Part shown: in pieces, positions 29,039 through 39,249 of the stretch
Position numbering within the stretch: position 1 is the stretch's first letter
How the letters are laid out: every line of letters begins with the position of its first letter
From: Enterobacillus tribolii
Lineage (GTDB): Bacteria; Pseudomonadota; Gammaproteobacteria; Enterobacterales; Enterobacteriaceae
Assembly (NCBI RefSeq): GCF_003363015.1
Contig: NZ_QRAP01000007.1
Location: forward strand, 62,001 to 126,000
Reading direction: 5' to 3'
Length of the DNA: 64,000 bases
Translations under genes and position numbers: made by a program
Notes under the pieces: model-generated
What the model was told of the DNA's origin: nothing
The model's database searches: none
Seen by the model: only the letters and a program-made list of their open reading frames with translations

Positions 29039-29052
29039 CGTAACAGCATGTA
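29039..29052 (-). promoter_or_regulatory. RstA-box-like site before asr
   Basis: On the minus strand TACATGCTGTTACG matches the RstA consensus TACATNTNGTTACA at most positions, about 110 bp before the asr ATG. RstAB controls asr in E. coli. A TATCTATTTC -10-like stretch lies further downstream at about 28984-28995. Confidence 0.45.
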
Positions 29053-29071
29053 CAAGCCGTACAAACCGCCG

Positions 29072-29431
29072 TCAGGGCTGGGTTTCCGCTTGCAGCCAGC
29101 GGGCAATCACGCTGATGATATACCGCTTTTCTTCTTCATTCAGCGCCTTTCCCTGCGCAATGCCGTGCCATTTCGCCAGGCAGCCGCGGCAGCAGGTGGC
29201 GGTGGCGTGTTGTGCGACGAATACCGGGTGGCCGCGCATCGGCGTCTGTTTGCCGTCGTTGGCAGGCACAGGTGGGGCAAGGCGGGCTTCAATGAAGTCG
29301 CGGGCATGCGACAAAATGACGTCCGTTCCTTTATTGTCAAAATAGGCGCGATCTTTGGCGTTGAGATGAAACTTCATCCGGAAGGGCGAACATTGCAGGC
29401 GCGCCCAGACCCTATCGATATTTGTGTTCAC
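29072..29431 (-). CDS. DUF4186 family protein
   Basis: 119 residues, cytoplasmic. It contains the conserved HARDFIEARLAPPVPANDGK and QTPMRGHPVFVAQHATATCC segments of the DUF4186 family, with a CCRGC cluster of three cysteines and several histidines that could bind metal. The function is unknown. The N-terminus (VWARLQCSPFRMKFHLNAKDRAYF) also looks family-like. It precedes asr on the same strand, with 142 bp between the stop and the asr ATG that holds the asr promoter. Confidence 0.72.
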   Translation of the reverse strand: MNTNIDRVWARLQCSPFRMKFHLNAKDRAYFDNKGTDVILSHARDFIEARLAPPVPANDGKQTPMRGHPVFVAQHATATCCRGCLAKWHGIAQGKALNEEEKRYIISVIARWLQAETQP

Positions 29432-29541
29432 GGTTCATTCATCGTGTGCGTTGTGTTGCTCCGCGCGTTGCCGCGCGGGAGGGGGGGAAACCGTAACACG
29501 ATCCCGCATTCACCGCGGGAAAGCAAGGCGCAATGCGGCGT

Positions 29542-30462
29542 TTATTCTTCCTGACCGCAGGCGTGCGCCTGCGGAACGGGCGCTTTACGACGCAATTTCA
29601 GCGGGGTACGCAGGCGTTGAGCTAAAACCACGCCCAGCAATGCAATGCCGCCGCCGACCAGGTGATAAGCATGTATCTGCTCGTGCAGGAACAGCACGGC
29701 AATAATCGCGGTGAAGATCGGCGTCAGGTTCATAAATATCGAGGCCGTGTTGGCGCCGAGCCGGATAACGCCCTGAATCCACAGAAACGGCGCCAGAATG
29801 GAGGCCGGAATGCCGGCGAATGCGACCAGGGGAATATTGCGCTCATTCAGCGTAACGTCCGGCGCCAGCAGAAAGCCCGGCAGCAGAAATATCACACCAA
29901 ACAAAATCTGCACATACAGGGACTGCCAGTTAGACAGCGGAATTTGCCAGCGCTTGGTTAACACGCCATATAACGCATATGAGGCGGAGGCGGCAAACAT
30001 CATCAGTTCACCGCGGCCGATCCCCTGCTCCAGCAAGCGGTACGGATTTCCCTGACTGATCAGCCACACCAACCCGCAGAACGACAACACGCCGCCGACG
30101 GCAATGCCCAGCGTGGGCGTTACGCGCAGCGCCACGATGCTCAGCAGCACCGTCATCAGCGGGATCAGCGAACTGATGATGCCCATCAGCAGGGCGCTGA
30201 CGGTATGCGCGGCGTAATAGGCCAGGCTTTGATAAAGCACCATTCCCAGCAGGCCCAGAATCAATAATTTTCCCAAGTGGGGGTAAATTTCCCGGCGGTT
30301 GCGTATCACGCCCGGCAGCAATAATGGGGTTAACACCAGGAGCGCCAGCAGCCAGCGGTAAAATGAAATGGCGGCGGGGTCGATGGCGCCGGCGGAAATT
30401 TTACTGACGATGGCGTTGACGGACCAAATCAGGACCGCCAGCAGCGGGAAAAATGCATTCAT
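29542..30462 (-). CDS. EamA/RhaT-family drug/metabolite exporter
   Basis: 306 residues, ten predicted membrane helices in two EamA repeats (for example AVLIWSVNAIVSKISAG in the first, FAASASYALYGVLTKRWQ in the second). The family exports amino acids, metabolites or drugs; the substrate cannot be read here. The start is set at ATG 30462 (MNAFFPLLAVLIW); ATG 30477 (MRIIIM) is possible. Long in-frame sequence upstream overlaps the divergent araC-type gene and is not used. The neighbouring regulator at 30565 probably controls it. Confidence 0.8.
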   Translation of the reverse strand: MNAFFPLLAVLIWSVNAIVSKISAGAIDPAAISFYRWLLALLVLTPLLLPGVIRNRREIYPHLGKLLILGLLGMVLYQSLAYYAAHTVSALLMGIISSLIPLMTVLLSIVALRVTPTLGIAVGGVLSFCGLVWLISQGNPYRLLEQGIGRGELMMFAASASYALYGVLTKRWQIPLSNWQSLYVQILFGVIFLLPGFLLAPDVTLNERNIPLVAFAGIPASILAPFLWIQGVIRLGANTASIFMNLTPIFTAIIAVLFLHEQIHAYHLVGGGIALLGVVLAQRLRTPLKLRRKAPVPQAHACGQEE

Positions 30463-30564
30463 GATAATAATTCTCATCTTTATGTACGGCACCGGTAGTG
30501 TAGCGTTGTCCGGTTTGTTATAAATAGCGATAATCAGACAAAATACGGTGAAATCCAGACAATC

Positions 30565-31344
30565 ATGCCCCGAACATCCGCGCGTCTTCCCAACGATGAA
30601 GACATTATTATCCGTAACGTGCAGTTTCGCAGCGAGGCCGTGAACGCAGGAACGGAATACCTGGCCCATAATCACCCGTGGGGGCAGGTGATCTGCGTGA
30701 AAAGCGGCGTATTGGCGCTCAGCGTGGCCGGTCAGCGTTTTCTGGCGCCGCCGGAATTTGCCGTCTGGCTGCCTGCCGGGGTGGAGCACTCCAGCTATAA
30801 CCGCCGCCCGTCGCTGTTTCGCACCATCAACATCGCGCATCATTTATGCGCCGGTATGCCGGCGCAGGTGTGCCTGCTGAACGTGGGGCCGCTGTTTTAC
30901 GCCATCACCGAAAACTGTTTTTCCCGCCATCTGGTGGAGCCGCAAACCAGGCAGGATCTGCGCATGTGCCGCGTGCTGGTGGACCAACTGAAGGCCGCGC
31001 CGGTTTATCAAACCTATTTACCTTCAACGGAAGACAAATTTCTCGCGCCGATTCTGGATGAACTGGAACGCTGCCCGGCCGACAACACGCCGCTGGCGGA
31101 GTGGGCCAAACGTGTGTACACCACGGAGCGCACGCTGTCGCGCCGTTGTCAGCAGGAACTGGGGATGGCGTTCAGCGAATGGCGTCAGCGGCTGCGTTTC
31201 CTTCACTCCCTGACGCTGCTGGAGCAGGGGAAAACCGTACAGGAGGTGGCGCTGGAGGTCGGCTACAGCTCTTCATCGGCATTTATCGTCATGTTTCAGC
31301 AAATTTCGGGCACCACGCCGGAACGCTATCGCCGCCAGCAATAA
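30565..31344 (+). CDS. AraC-family transcriptional regulator
   Basis: 259 residues. An N-terminal cupin sensor (AHNHPWGQVICVKSGVLAL, then WLPAGVEHSSY) is joined to a C-terminal double helix-turn-helix with the AraC signature (TTERTLSRRCQQELG; VQEVALEVGYSSSSAFIVMFQQISGTTPERYRR). It is divergent from the EamA exporter with a 100-bp shared control region, the usual layout of a local activator and its target. The inducer is unknown. Confidence 0.82.
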   Translation: MPRTSARLPNDEDIIIRNVQFRSEAVNAGTEYLAHNHPWGQVICVKSGVLALSVAGQRFLAPPEFAVWLPAGVEHSSYNRRPSLFRTINIAHHLCAGMPAQVCLLNVGPLFYAITENCFSRHLVEPQTRQDLRMCRVLVDQLKAAPVYQTYLPSTEDKFLAPILDELERCPADNTPLAEWAKRVYTTERTLSRRCQQELGMAFSEWRQRLRFLHSLTLLEQGKTVQEVALEVGYSSSSAFIVMFQQISGTTPERYRRQQ

Positions 31345-31485
31345 GTGACCGTTAACGATGCTGAAGCAACCTTTATTACGCCAGAAACCTGGGACGCGGG
31401 GGATGTTCAGTGGCAGAATAGCTCCCTTGCGAATGATTTCCGGCCTGATGTCCAGCATAAAAGAAGGCCTTATCGGGAGAACGCA

Positions 31486-32613
31486 GTGAAAATTCTGGTT
31501 GATGAAAATATGCCTTACGCTGAACGGTTGTTCAGCCGCCTTGGTGAGGTTCGGGCCGTTTCCGGACGTCCTGTTCCGCCTGACGCCCTGAACGATGCCG
31601 ACGCGCTGATGGTGCGCTCGGTAACCAAAGTGAATGCGGAATTGCTGGCGGGAACGCCGGTGCGTTTCGTCGGTACGGCCACCGCCGGGACCGATCACGT
31701 TGATGAGGAGTGGCTGGCGCAGCAGGGCATTGGTTTTTCCGCCGCGCCGGGGTGTAATGCGATCGCTGTGGTGGAGTACGTGTTCTCTGCGCTGATGCTG
31801 CTGGCCGAACGCGACGGCTTCGATTTACGGGAGAAAACCGTTGGTATCGTCGGCGTGGGCAACGTCGGCGGGCGGTTGGATCAGCGGCTGCGCGCACTGG
31901 GCGTAAAAACGTTGTTGTGCGATCCGCCGCGTGCGGAGCGTGGTGATGACGGCGCGTTTTATCCGCTGGAAACCCTGGTAAAAGACGCGGATGTTTTGAC
32001 GTTCCACACGCCGCTGAATAAAAGCGGCCCTTATCAGAGTTTGCATCTGGCGGATGCGGAGCTGCTGGCGGCTTTGCCGGACAACCGTATTCTGATCAAT
32101 GCGTCGCGCGGGCCGGTGGTGGATAACGCGGCGCTGTTACAGGCGCTGGAAGGCGGGAAAACGCTGAGCGCGGTGCTTGACGTATGGGAACCGGAGCCGG
32201 CGCTTTCCCTGCCGTTGCTGGCGCGCGCCGACATCGGCACGCCGCACATCGCCGGGTACAGCCTTGAGGGCAAGGCGCGCGGCACCACCCAGGTGTTTGA
32301 GGCATTCGGCGCGTTTCTCGGGGAGCCGGCACAGGCCTCGCTCAGCGAACTTTTGCCGCCGCCGGAAATGGCTTCCGTACGCCTGCGCGGTAAATTGAAT
32401 CAGGACGTGCTCAAACGTCTGATTCATCTGGTGTATGATGTGCGCCGCGATGACGCCCCTTTGCGCAGGGTCGCGGGCGAAGCTGGTGGTTTTGATCGCC
32501 TGCGCAAGCACTATCCCGAACGGCGCGAATGGTCTTCGCTGAACGTTGTGTGTGACGACGGCGAGACGGCGGCATTGCTTACCGCACTGGGCTTCAGCGC
32601 CAGCGCGGCGTAA
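31486..32613 (+). CDS. pdxB: 4-phosphoerythronate dehydrogenase PdxB
   Basis: 375 residues, second step of DXP-dependent pyridoxal phosphate synthesis. Seen: [16 protein letters not shown]-like substrate segment, the NAD site [13 protein letters not shown], and the PdxB-specific C-terminal dimer domain ([17 protein letters not shown]). The start is GTG 31486 ([15 protein letters not shown]) after a GGGAGA site, as in E. coli; the frame upstream is open but not conserved. Co-directional with usg and truA. Confidence 0.93.
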   Translation: MKILVDENMPYAERLFSRLGEVRAVSGRPVPPDALNDADALMVRSVTKVNAELLAGTPVRFVGTATAGTDHVDEEWLAQQGIGFSAAPGCNAIAVVEYVFSALMLLAERDGFDLREKTVGIVGVGNVGGRLDQRLRALGVKTLLCDPPRAERGDDGAFYPLETLVKDADVLTFHTPLNKSGPYQSLHLADAELLAALPDNRILINASRGPVVDNAALLQALEGGKTLSAVLDVWEPEPALSLPLLARADIGTPHIAGYSLEGKARGTTQVFEAFGAFLGEPAQASLSELLPPPEMASVRLRGKLNQDVLKRLIHLVYDVRRDDAPLRRVAGEAGGFDRLRKHYPERREWSSLNVVCDDGETAALLTALGFSASAA

Positions 32614-32625
32614 TTACGATTTTCA

Positions 32626-32650
32626 CGCCGGGTGGTAATGCCGCCCGGCG
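32626..32650 (+). terminator. hairpin between pdxB and usg
   Basis: CGCCGGG/CCCGGCG stem followed by CTTTATT. It may give partial termination or mRNA processing between pdxB and usg. Confidence 0.4.
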
Positions 32651-32668
32651 CTTTATTGGGAGACGATC

Positions 32669-33679
32669 ATGACTGACGGCTGGAATATTGCCCTGTTGGG
32701 CGCTACCGGCGCGGTAGGGGAAGCGTTACTGGAACTGCTTCAGGAACGCGGTTTCCCGGCAGGGGAAATTTACCCGCTGGCCAGCGAACGCGGCGCCGGG
32801 GAGGCGGTACGCTTCAACGGGAAAACGGTGCTGGTGGAAGATGCCGCGACGTTTGACTGGTCGCAGGCGCAACTGGCGTTTTTCGTCGCCGGGCGCGAAG
32901 CGTCCCTGAGTTATGCGGAGGATGCCGGCAATGCGGGCTGTCTGGTGATCGACAGCAGCGACGCTTTTGCGCTGGAGCCGGACGTGCCGCTGGTGGTGCC
33001 GGGCGTGAATCCGCAGGCGCTGGCGGAATACCGCAACCGCAATATCGTCGCGGTGGCGGACAGCCTGACCAGCCAACTGCTGCGCGTTATTCGTCCGCTG
33101 AGCGAAGAGGCCGGGCTGGGGCGTTTGCAGGTGACCTGTCTGCTGTCCGCCTCCGCCCACGGCAAGGCCGCGGTGGATGAGCTGGCGGGGCAGAGCGCCC
33201 GCCTGCTGAACGGCATTCCGGCCGAGCCGGGCCTGTTCGCCAAACAGCTGGCGTTTAACCTGCTGCCGTTAACCGAAGACGCAGAAGGCAGCGTGCGCGA
33301 AGAACGCCGGCTGGTGGAGCAGGTACGTAAGGTCTTACAAGACCCGAATCTGCCGCTGTCGGTCGCCTGCGTGCAGTCGCCGGTGTTTTACGGCCATGCG
33401 CAGGTGGTGCAGTTTGAAGGGTTGCGCCCGGTATCCGCCGGCGAGGCGCGCGAAGCGCTGGAGCGGAGCGGGGACATCCGCGTCAGCGAAGAGAACGATT
33501 ACCCGACTCAGGTCGAAGATGCCTCCGGGAATCCGCACCTGAGCGTGGGCTGTCTGCGCAACGACTACGGCATGCCGGATACCCTGCAATATTGGTCGGT
33601 GGCGGATAACGTCCGTTTCGGCGGCGCCCTGATGGCGCTGGAAACGGCGGAAAGTTTGATTCAGGAGCTGACGTATTGA
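32669..33679 (+). CDS. usg: Usg, aspartate-semialdehyde dehydrogenase-like protein
   Basis: 336 residues. The fold is that of aspartate-beta-semialdehyde dehydrogenase: NADP site [19 protein letters not shown] at the start and the [17 protein letters not shown] substrate segment. In place of the catalytic Cys of true Asd enzymes the segment here reads [13 protein letters not shown], so this member is probably not an active ASADH; E. coli Usg also lacks a known role. It overlaps truA (TGATG), placing both in one operon with pdxB. Confidence 0.88.
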   Translation: MTDGWNIALLGATGAVGEALLELLQERGFPAGEIYPLASERGAGEAVRFNGKTVLVEDAATFDWSQAQLAFFVAGREASLSYAEDAGNAGCLVIDSSDAFALEPDVPLVVPGVNPQALAEYRNRNIVAVADSLTSQLLRVIRPLSEEAGLGRLQVTCLLSASAHGKAAVDELAGQSARLLNGIPAEPGLFAKQLAFNLLPLTEDAEGSVREERRLVEQVRKVLQDPNLPLSVACVQSPVFYGHAQVVQFEGLRPVSAGEAREALERSGDIRVSEENDYPTQVEDASGNPHLSVGCLRNDYGMPDTLQYWSVADNVRFGGALMALETAESLIQELTY

Positions 33680-34488
33680 TGGCAGGGCAAGAACGGGGCA
33701 TGACGAAGATCGCCCTGGGGATTGAATACGACGGCAGCCGTTATGCGGGCTGGCAGCGCCAGCAAGAGGTGCCCAGCGTGCAGCAGTGCCTGGAAACCGC
33801 GCTGACGACGGTGGCGAACGAACCGATCACGGTTTTTTGCGCCGGACGTACCGACGCCGGCGTACACGCGACTGGTCAGGTGGTGCATTTCGAAACGGCG
33901 ATGACGCGTCAGGACGCGGCCTGGACGATGGGCGTGAATGCCAACTTGCCGAAAGACATCGCCGTGCGCTGGATGAAGACCGTCAGCGAAGACTTTCATG
34001 CCCGTTTCAGTGCAACCGCCCGGCGTTATCGTTATGTGATTTATAATCATCGCTACCGGCCGGCGATTTTGCAGCAGGGCGTGACGCACTTTTACCACCC
34101 GCTGGATGCTGACAGCATGCAGCGCGCCGGGCAGGCGCTGCTGGGCGAGAACGACTTTACTTCGTTCCGCGCGGCGCAATGCCAGTCCCGTACGCCGTGG
34201 CGTAATGTCTCCCACCTGCGGGTCAGCCGCCACGGTGCTTATGTGGTGGTGGACATCAAGGCGAACGCCTTTGTGCATCATATGGTGCGCAACATCGTCG
34301 GCAGCCTGATGGAAGTGGGATGCGGCAATCAGCCGGAGACATGGATCGCTGAACTGCTGGCGGCGCGGGATCGCACCGCTGCGGCAGCGACGGCCAAGGC
34401 GGAAGGGTTGTACCTGGTTGCGGTTGACTATCCGGCCGCGTTTGCCTTGCCGCAAACGCCTCCCGGACCGCTGTTTCTGGCCGACTGA
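33679..34488 (+). CDS. truA: tRNA pseudouridine(38-40) synthase TruA
   Basis: 269 residues. TruA makes pseudouridine at positions 38-40 of the anticodon stem. The catalytic Asp is Asp59 in [23 protein letters not shown] and [19 protein letters not shown] are also family motifs. ATG 33679 overlaps the usg stop (TGATG) and gives nearly the E. coli length; ATG 33700 is an alternative. Confidence 0.94.
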   Translation: MAGQERGMTKIALGIEYDGSRYAGWQRQQEVPSVQQCLETALTTVANEPITVFCAGRTDAGVHATGQVVHFETAMTRQDAAWTMGVNANLPKDIAVRWMKTVSEDFHARFSATARRYRYVIYNHRYRPAILQQGVTHFYHPLDADSMQRAGQALLGENDFTSFRAAQCQSRTPWRNVSHLRVSRHGAYVVVDIKANAFVHHMVRNIVGSLMEVGCGNQPETWIAELLAARDRTAAAATAKAEGLYLVAVDYPAAFALPQTPPGPLFLAD

Positions 34489-34534
34489 TTTTTTCTATTT
34501 TTGATTTTCGCCCGCGGGCTCTGAAGGAGTTTTT

Positions 34535-35203
34535 ATGGAGTACATTCAGTGGATCATCGATTTTATTCTGCATATCGATGTCCATTTGGCGGAACTGGTG
34601 GCGCAATACGGCATCTGGATTTACGGGATTTTATTCCTGATCCTGTTTTGCGAAACCGGCCTGGTCGTTACGCCGTTTCTTCCGGGCGATTCGCTGCTGT
34701 TTGTCGCAGGCGCGCTGGCGTCTCTGCCGACTAATGACGTCAACGTCCATCTGATGGTGGGCCTGATGATTGCCGCGGCAATTATCGGCGATGCGGTGAA
34801 CTACACCATCGGCCGGTTGTTCGGCGAGCGCCTGTTCAGCAACCCGGACTCTAAAATTTTCCGGCGCAGCTACCTGGATAAAACGCATGCGTTCTATGAA
34901 AAGCATGGCGGAAAAACCATTATCCTGGCACGTTTTGTTCCGATTGTGCGTACTTTTGCGCCTTTCGTGGCCGGTATGGGACACATGAGCTACCGCCATT
35001 TCGCCCTGTTTAACGTGGTTGGCGCGATTCTGTGGGTGGTGCTGTTTACCTATGCGGGCTATCTTTTCGGAAACGTCCCCGTAGTGCAGAACAACCTGAA
35101 GCTGCTGATCGTGGCGATCATCGTTCTGTCGGTGATGCCCGGCGTGATTGAAGTGTGGCGTCACCGGCGCGCGGCGAAGAAACTGGCCGGCGGCGGGGAA
35201 TAA
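34535..35203 (+). CDS. dedA: DedA family membrane protein
   Basis: 222 residues, inner membrane. The family signature is complete: [49 protein letters not shown] in pieces, [16 protein letters not shown]. DedA proteins are needed for membrane homeostasis and some members flip lipids such as undecaprenyl phosphate; the role of this copy is not established. The order truA-dedA-accD is the E. coli one. Confidence 0.92.
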   Translation: MEYIQWIIDFILHIDVHLAELVAQYGIWIYGILFLILFCETGLVVTPFLPGDSLLFVAGALASLPTNDVNVHLMVGLMIAAAIIGDAVNYTIGRLFGERLFSNPDSKIFRRSYLDKTHAFYEKHGGKTIILARFVPIVRTFAPFVAGMGHMSYRHFALFNVVGAILWVVLFTYAGYLFGNVPVVQNNLKLLIVAIIVLSVMPGVIEVWRHRRAAKKLAGGGE

Positions 35204-35452
35204 TCGCACTGCGCTATATTAACGCAGGATTTATTGCGTGTCCGTCTGCGCAATAAATGTAAACTCCTCACGGTCCGGCTATTTTTTTGTCCACAGAGCC
35301 GGATCGTTGTGGTTTAATGGACGGCATTTATGGTCTGTCCCTGAGAAAGTATCGGTTTGGCGACGCCTCCGCACGGCGGATGGCGACGGCAAGAAAATGA
35401 AACAACGGGGCAGCGGACTGGCATCCGCCTGGTTCAAACAGAAAGGTCATCG

Positions 35453-36367
35453 ATGAGCTGGATTGAACGAATTCTTAACAAAAACAATATCTCGCAAACC
35501 CGTAAGGCAAGCATTCCCGAAGGCGTCTGGACCAAATGCGACAGCTGCGGTCAGGTGCTGTACCGCGCTGAGCTGGAACGCAATCTGGAAGTTTGTCCGA
35601 AGTGCGATCATCACATGCGTATTTCAGCGCGTGCGCGCCTGTTCACCCTGTTGGACGAAGGCAGCGAAGTCGAGCTGGGCAGTGAGCTGGAACCTAAGGA
35701 TATTCTGAAATTCAGGGATTCCAAAAAATATAAAGACCGTCTGGCCGCCGCGCAGAAAGAAACCGGCGAGAAAGACGCGATGGTGGTCATGAAGGGAACG
35801 TTATACGGCATGCCGGTCGTCGCGGCAGCGTTTGAGTTCTCCTTTATGGGCGGTTCTATGGCGTCGGTGGTGGGCGCGCGTTTCGTGCGTGCCGTTGAGC
35901 AGGCGCTGGAAGACAACTGCGCCCTGATCTGTTTCTCCGCCAGCGGCGGCGCGCGTATGCAGGAAGCCCTGTTCTCGCTGATGCAGATGGCGAAGACCAG
36001 CGCGGCGCTGGCGAAGCTGCGTGAGCGCGGCCTGCCGTACATTTCGGTAATGACCGACCCGACCATGGGCGGCGTTTCCGCCAGCCTGGCGATGCTGGGC
36101 GATATCAACGCGGCGGAGCCGAAGGCGTTGATCGGTTTTGCCGGTCCGCGCGTTATCGAACAGACCGTACGCGAGAAACTGCCGCCGGGATTCCAGCGCA
36201 GTGAGTTCCTGATCGAGAAAGGCGCCATTGATATGATCATCCGCCGTCCGGACATGCGCAGGAAGCTGGCCAGCATGATCGCGAAGATGACCGGGCAGCC
36301 GGAGCCTGACGAAGTCATTGCGCCTGAGGTTGAGGTGATTGCGTCCGCGGACGACGCCGAAGAGTAA
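35453..36367 (+). CDS. accD: acetyl-CoA carboxylase carboxyltransferase subunit beta AccD
   Basis: 304 residues, cytoplasmic, pairs with AccA to move CO2 from biotin to acetyl-CoA, giving malonyl-CoA. An N-terminal four-Cys zinc ribbon (Cys29, 32, 48 and 51) can bind nucleic acid and is followed by the crotonase-fold transferase domain ([32 protein letters not shown]). The start is ATG 35453 ([13 protein letters not shown]), after AAAGG; the open frame upstream is not conserved. Confidence 0.95.
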   Translation: MSWIERILNKNNISQTRKASIPEGVWTKCDSCGQVLYRAELERNLEVCPKCDHHMRISARARLFTLLDEGSEVELGSELEPKDILKFRDSKKYKDRLAAAQKETGEKDAMVVMKGTLYGMPVVAAAFEFSFMGGSMASVVGARFVRAVEQALEDNCALICFSASGGARMQEALFSLMQMAKTSAALAKLRERGLPYISVMTDPTMGGVSASLAMLGDINAAEPKALIGFAGPRVIEQTVREKLPPGFQRSEFLIEKGAIDMIIRRPDMRRKLASMIAKMTGQPEPDEVIAPEVEVIASADDAEE

Positions 36368-36380
36368 TCTTTTATCCCGC

Positions 36381-36400
36381 AGCCCCCTTTTCAGGGGGCT
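36381..36400 (+). terminator. hairpin after accD
   Basis: AGCCCCC/GGGGGCT with a 6-nt loop, then TTCGTT, 13 nt after the accD stop. Weak U-tract; probably partial, ahead of folC. Confidence 0.5.
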
Positions 36401-36449
36401 TCGTTGACTTCCTGAACCGTAAAACGGGACTCATGAACGAACGCGCACT

Positions 36450-37721
36450 ATGAACAGTCACTCTATTCCTCAAGCCACGTCGCCCTTAGCCGCGTGGCTT
36501 GATTATCTGGAACACCTGCACAGTAAAAGCATTGAACTGGGGCTTGAACGCGTCAGGCGGGTGGCGGAACGGCTTAATTTGCTCAAACCTGCGCCCGTCG
36601 TATTTACCGTTGCCGGCACTAACGGCAAAGGCACCACCTGCCGCACGCTGGAGGCAATTTTGCTGGCCTCCGGTTTTCGCGTCGGGGTTTACAGCTCTCC
36701 GCATCTGCTGCGTTATACCGAACGGGTGCGGATTCAGGGCGCTGAACTGAGCGAAGAGGCGCACAGCGCGTCGCTGGCTGCGATTGAAGCGGGCAGGGGA
36801 GAGACGTCGCTGACCTATTTTGAATTCGGCACGCTTTCCGCTCTGGAGTTGTTCAAACAGGCCAATCTGGACGTTGTGATTTTGGAGGTCGGGTTGGGGG
36901 GCCGTCTCGACGCCACCAATATCGTCGACCCCAGCGTGGCCGTCATTACCAGCATCGCCCTCGATCATACCGACTGGCTGGGGCCGGACCGGGAAAGCAT
37001 CGGCCGCGAGAAGGCCGGGATTTTCCGTGCCGGCAAACCGGCGGTAGTCGGCGAGCCGGATATGCCGCAAAGCGTGGCGCAGGTGGCGGTGGATTCGGGA
37101 GCGAAGCTCTACCGCATCGGCGTTGCGTGGAATTATGAAAGTACGGCGCAGGTCTGGCGCTGGCGGGACGGCGATTTAGCCTGGGATCATCTTCCGCTGC
37201 CGAATGTGCCTCTGCCCAACGCCGCGACGGCGCTGGCCGCGTTGCGTTATTCCCCGCTGGTGGTAGAGGAAGAGGCGATTCGTCTGGGGTTGTTGCGGGC
37301 TTCGCTGCCGGGACGTTTTCAGATCGTCAGCGAATCGCCGCTGCTGATCCTCGACGTGGCGCACAACCCGCATGCGGCATCTTATCTGGCTTCGCGCCTG
37401 AGCGCATTGCCGCCGCGCGCGGGGCGCGTGCGCGCCGTGGTAGGGATGCTGGCGGACAAAGACATCAGTGGCACGCTGGCGCAACTGACGCCGCTGGTGC
37501 AGGACTGGTACTGCGCGCCGCTGGAAGGGCCGCGCGGCGCGACGGCGGCGCAGCTGGCGGCACATTTGCCGTCGCCGCGTGCGTTTGACGACGTCGGAGC
37601 GGCATGGCGTCAGGCGATGCAGGACGCGTCTCCTCAGGATACCGTGATCGTCTGCGGTTCGTTCCACACGGTCGCTCACGTGATGGCGGCGTTAGATGCG
37701 GGGAAGACGCGTGGCGAGTAA
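36450..37721 (+). CDS. folC: bifunctional dihydrofolate/folylpolyglutamate synthase FolC
   Basis: 423 residues, cytoplasmic Mur-ligase-like ATPase that joins glutamate to dihydropteroate and then to folates. The P-loop TVAGTNGKGTTCRTLE and the SSPHLLRYTERVRI folate-binding loop are visible, with the C-terminal ligase domain (ILDVAHNPHAASYLASRL). It overlaps dedD by 11 bases. Confidence 0.94.
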   Translation: MNSHSIPQATSPLAAWLDYLEHLHSKSIELGLERVRRVAERLNLLKPAPVVFTVAGTNGKGTTCRTLEAILLASGFRVGVYSSPHLLRYTERVRIQGAELSEEAHSASLAAIEAGRGETSLTYFEFGTLSALELFKQANLDVVILEVGLGGRLDATNIVDPSVAVITSIALDHTDWLGPDRESIGREKAGIFRAGKPAVVGEPDMPQSVAQVAVDSGAKLYRIGVAWNYESTAQVWRWRDGDLAWDHLPLPNVPLPNAATALAALRYSPLVVEEEAIRLGLLRASLPGRFQIVSESPLLILDVAHNPHAASYLASRLSALPPRAGRVRAVVGMLADKDISGTLAQLTPLVQDWYCAPLEGPRGATAAQLAAHLPSPRAFDDVGAAWRQAMQDASPQDTVIVCGSFHTVAHVMAALDAGKTRGE

Positions 37722-38490
37722 GTTTCAAAACCGCTTGGTCGGTACGATCGTAATCGTTGCACTTGGCGTTATCGTGCTGCCCGGCGTGCTGGACGGACAA
37801 AAGAAACATTATCAGGATGAGTTCGCGGCTATTCCGCTGGTGCCGAAGCCCGGCGAAGTGGACGAGGGGGATGTGATCCCGCCGGTTACCCAGCCGCTGA
37901 GCGAAACGCCCCAGGCGGCGGCGCCTGAGCCGGAAGTGCCGGCGCAGGGCGGGGCGGGAGGACAGCAGAATAACGCTGCCGCCCAGCCGCCGCAGGATGT
38001 CACGGTCGCGCCGGTTACGCCGCCCGTGAGCCAACCGCCGCCGGCACAGCAGCCGGCGGCGAAGCCGAAACCAGCGCCCAAGCCCGTTGAACCGCCGCGC
38101 GTGGTCGAGCCGAAGCCCAAACCGGAAAGCAAGCCGAAGCCGGCCGAACCGGTCGCGGCCAAGCCGGCTAAACCGGTTGAACCTCCGGCGCCGAAGCCGG
38201 CGCCGCAGCCGCAAAAACCGGCGGCTACGCCGGAGAAAGCGCCGGCCGGGCAGGCCTACGTGGTGCAACTGGGCGCGCTGCGCAATGCGGCCAGGGTGAA
38301 CGAAATCGTCGCCAAGCTGCGCTTGTCGGGATATCGCGCTTATACCGTACCGGCAACGCCGGTGCAGGGCGAGATCACCCGGCTGTTCGTGGGGCCGGAT
38401 GCCTCCAGGCAGAAGCTGGAAGCTTCGCTGGGGGAACTGAACAGCATCAGCGGACTTAACGGACAGGTGCGCAGTTACGGCGCTAAGTAA
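37711..38490 (+). CDS. dedD: cell division SPOR-domain protein DedD
   Basis: 259 residues, bitopic inner-membrane septal protein. One N-terminal membrane helix (about 10-25, GTIVIVALGVIVLPG), a conserved KKHYQDEFAAIPLVPKPGE, a long periplasmic Pro/Lys/Ala linker with KP repeats, and a C-terminal SPOR domain (QAYVVQLGALRNAARVNEIVAKLRLSG, in part) that binds denuded septal glycan. The start is GTG 37711 after GGGGAAGA; the linker is longer than in E. coli. Confidence 0.92.
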   Translation: MASKFQNRLVGTIVIVALGVIVLPGVLDGQKKHYQDEFAAIPLVPKPGEVDEGDVIPPVTQPLSETPQAAAPEPEVPAQGGAGGQQNNAAAQPPQDVTVAPVTPPVSQPPPAQQPAAKPKPAPKPVEPPRVVEPKPKPESKPKPAEPVAAKPAKPVEPPAPKPAPQPQKPAATPEKAPAGQAYVVQLGALRNAARVNEIVAKLRLSGYRAYTVPATPVQGEITRLFVGPDASRQKLEASLGELNSISGLNGQVRSYGAK

Positions 38491-38527
38491 GTGAGTGTAA
38501 AACTGAGCAGGTGTGTCATAAATCACC

Positions 38528-38588
38528 GGCCTGATTGACCAGACAGCCTGATTTCCGTGCGGAAACCAGGCTGTCGTCGCATCAGGCC
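38528..38588 (+). terminator. nested hairpin after dedD
   Basis: An outer GGCCTGAT/ATCAGGCC pair encloses an inner GACAGCCTG/CAGGCTGTC hairpin. There is no T-tract, so it may stabilise the 3' end or give rho-assisted termination before the PurR-controlled cvpA promoter. Confidence 0.45.
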
Positions 38589-38649
38589 AGGGTTAACGCG
38601 GCAAGCGCAATATGCCGCTTTATTTGCGTAAAGGAAGGGAAAATCCGCT

Positions 38650-38665
38650 ACGCAAACGTTTTCTT
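38650..38665 (+). promoter_or_regulatory. PurR operator before cvpA-purF
   Basis: ACGCAAACGTTTTCTT matches the PurR consensus (ACGCAAACGTTTNCNT), followed within 10 nt by a TTAGAAT -10-like element. PurR with hypoxanthine or guanine would repress cvpA-purF. Confidence 0.85.
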
Positions 38666-38724
38666 TTTCTGTTAGAATGCGCCCCGAACTGGACGCCGGG
38701 GCGATTCGTGAATGTGGAATGGTC

Positions 38725-39228
38725 ATGGTTTGGATTGATTGGGTCATTATTGGCATTATTGGGTTTTCGGCGCTGGTCAGCCTGGTGCGGGGATTCGTAC
38801 GGGAAGCGCTGTCGTTGGTTACCTGGGGCGCGGCTTTTTTCGTCGCCAGCCATTTTTATACCTATCTTGCCGTCTACTTCACGCGTTTCGACGATCAACT
38901 GGTGCGTAACGGCATCGCCATTGCGATTTTATTCATCGCGACGCTGATCGTCGGGGCCATCGTGAACTACGTCATCGGCTCCCTGGTGGAGCGGACGGGC
39001 CTGAGCGGAACGGACCGGGTGCTGGGCATCTGTTTCGGCGGAGTGCGCGGGGTGTTGATTGTTGCCGCCATTCTGTTCTTTCTGGACACGTTTACCGCGA
39101 TGTCGCAGAGCGATGACTGGAAACGCTCGCAGTTGATCCCGCAGTTCAGTTACATCATCAGGTGGTTTTTTGACTACCTACAGAGTACGTCGAGTTTCTT
39201 GCCGGAGCATTTACCCTCGCTCCGGTAA
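38725..39228 (+). CDS. cvpA: CvpA, colicin V production protein
   Basis: 167 residues, inner membrane with four predicted helices and the family segment GFVREALSLVTWGAAFFVAS, plus RTGLSGTDRVLGICFGGVRG. CvpA is required for colicin V export or production and for bile and envelope stress tolerance; its mechanism is unclear. The start is ATG 38725 (MVWIDWVIIGI); the upstream open frame overlaps the promoter. It is the first gene of the PurR-controlled cvpA-purF operon. Confidence 0.93.
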   Translation: MVWIDWVIIGIIGFSALVSLVRGFVREALSLVTWGAAFFVASHFYTYLAVYFTRFDDQLVRNGIAIAILFIATLIVGAIVNYVIGSLVERTGLSGTDRVLGICFGGVRGVLIVAAILFFLDTFTAMSQSDDWKRSQLIPQFSYIIRWFFDYLQSTSSFLPEHLPSLR

Positions 39229-39249
39229 CGCTGATGAGGAAATGACAAC

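Noticed and set aside
32669-33679. a second functional aspartate-semialdehyde dehydrogenase
   Set aside because: The segment that would carry the catalytic Cys reads SLTSQLL, so the gene is called Usg rather than Asd.
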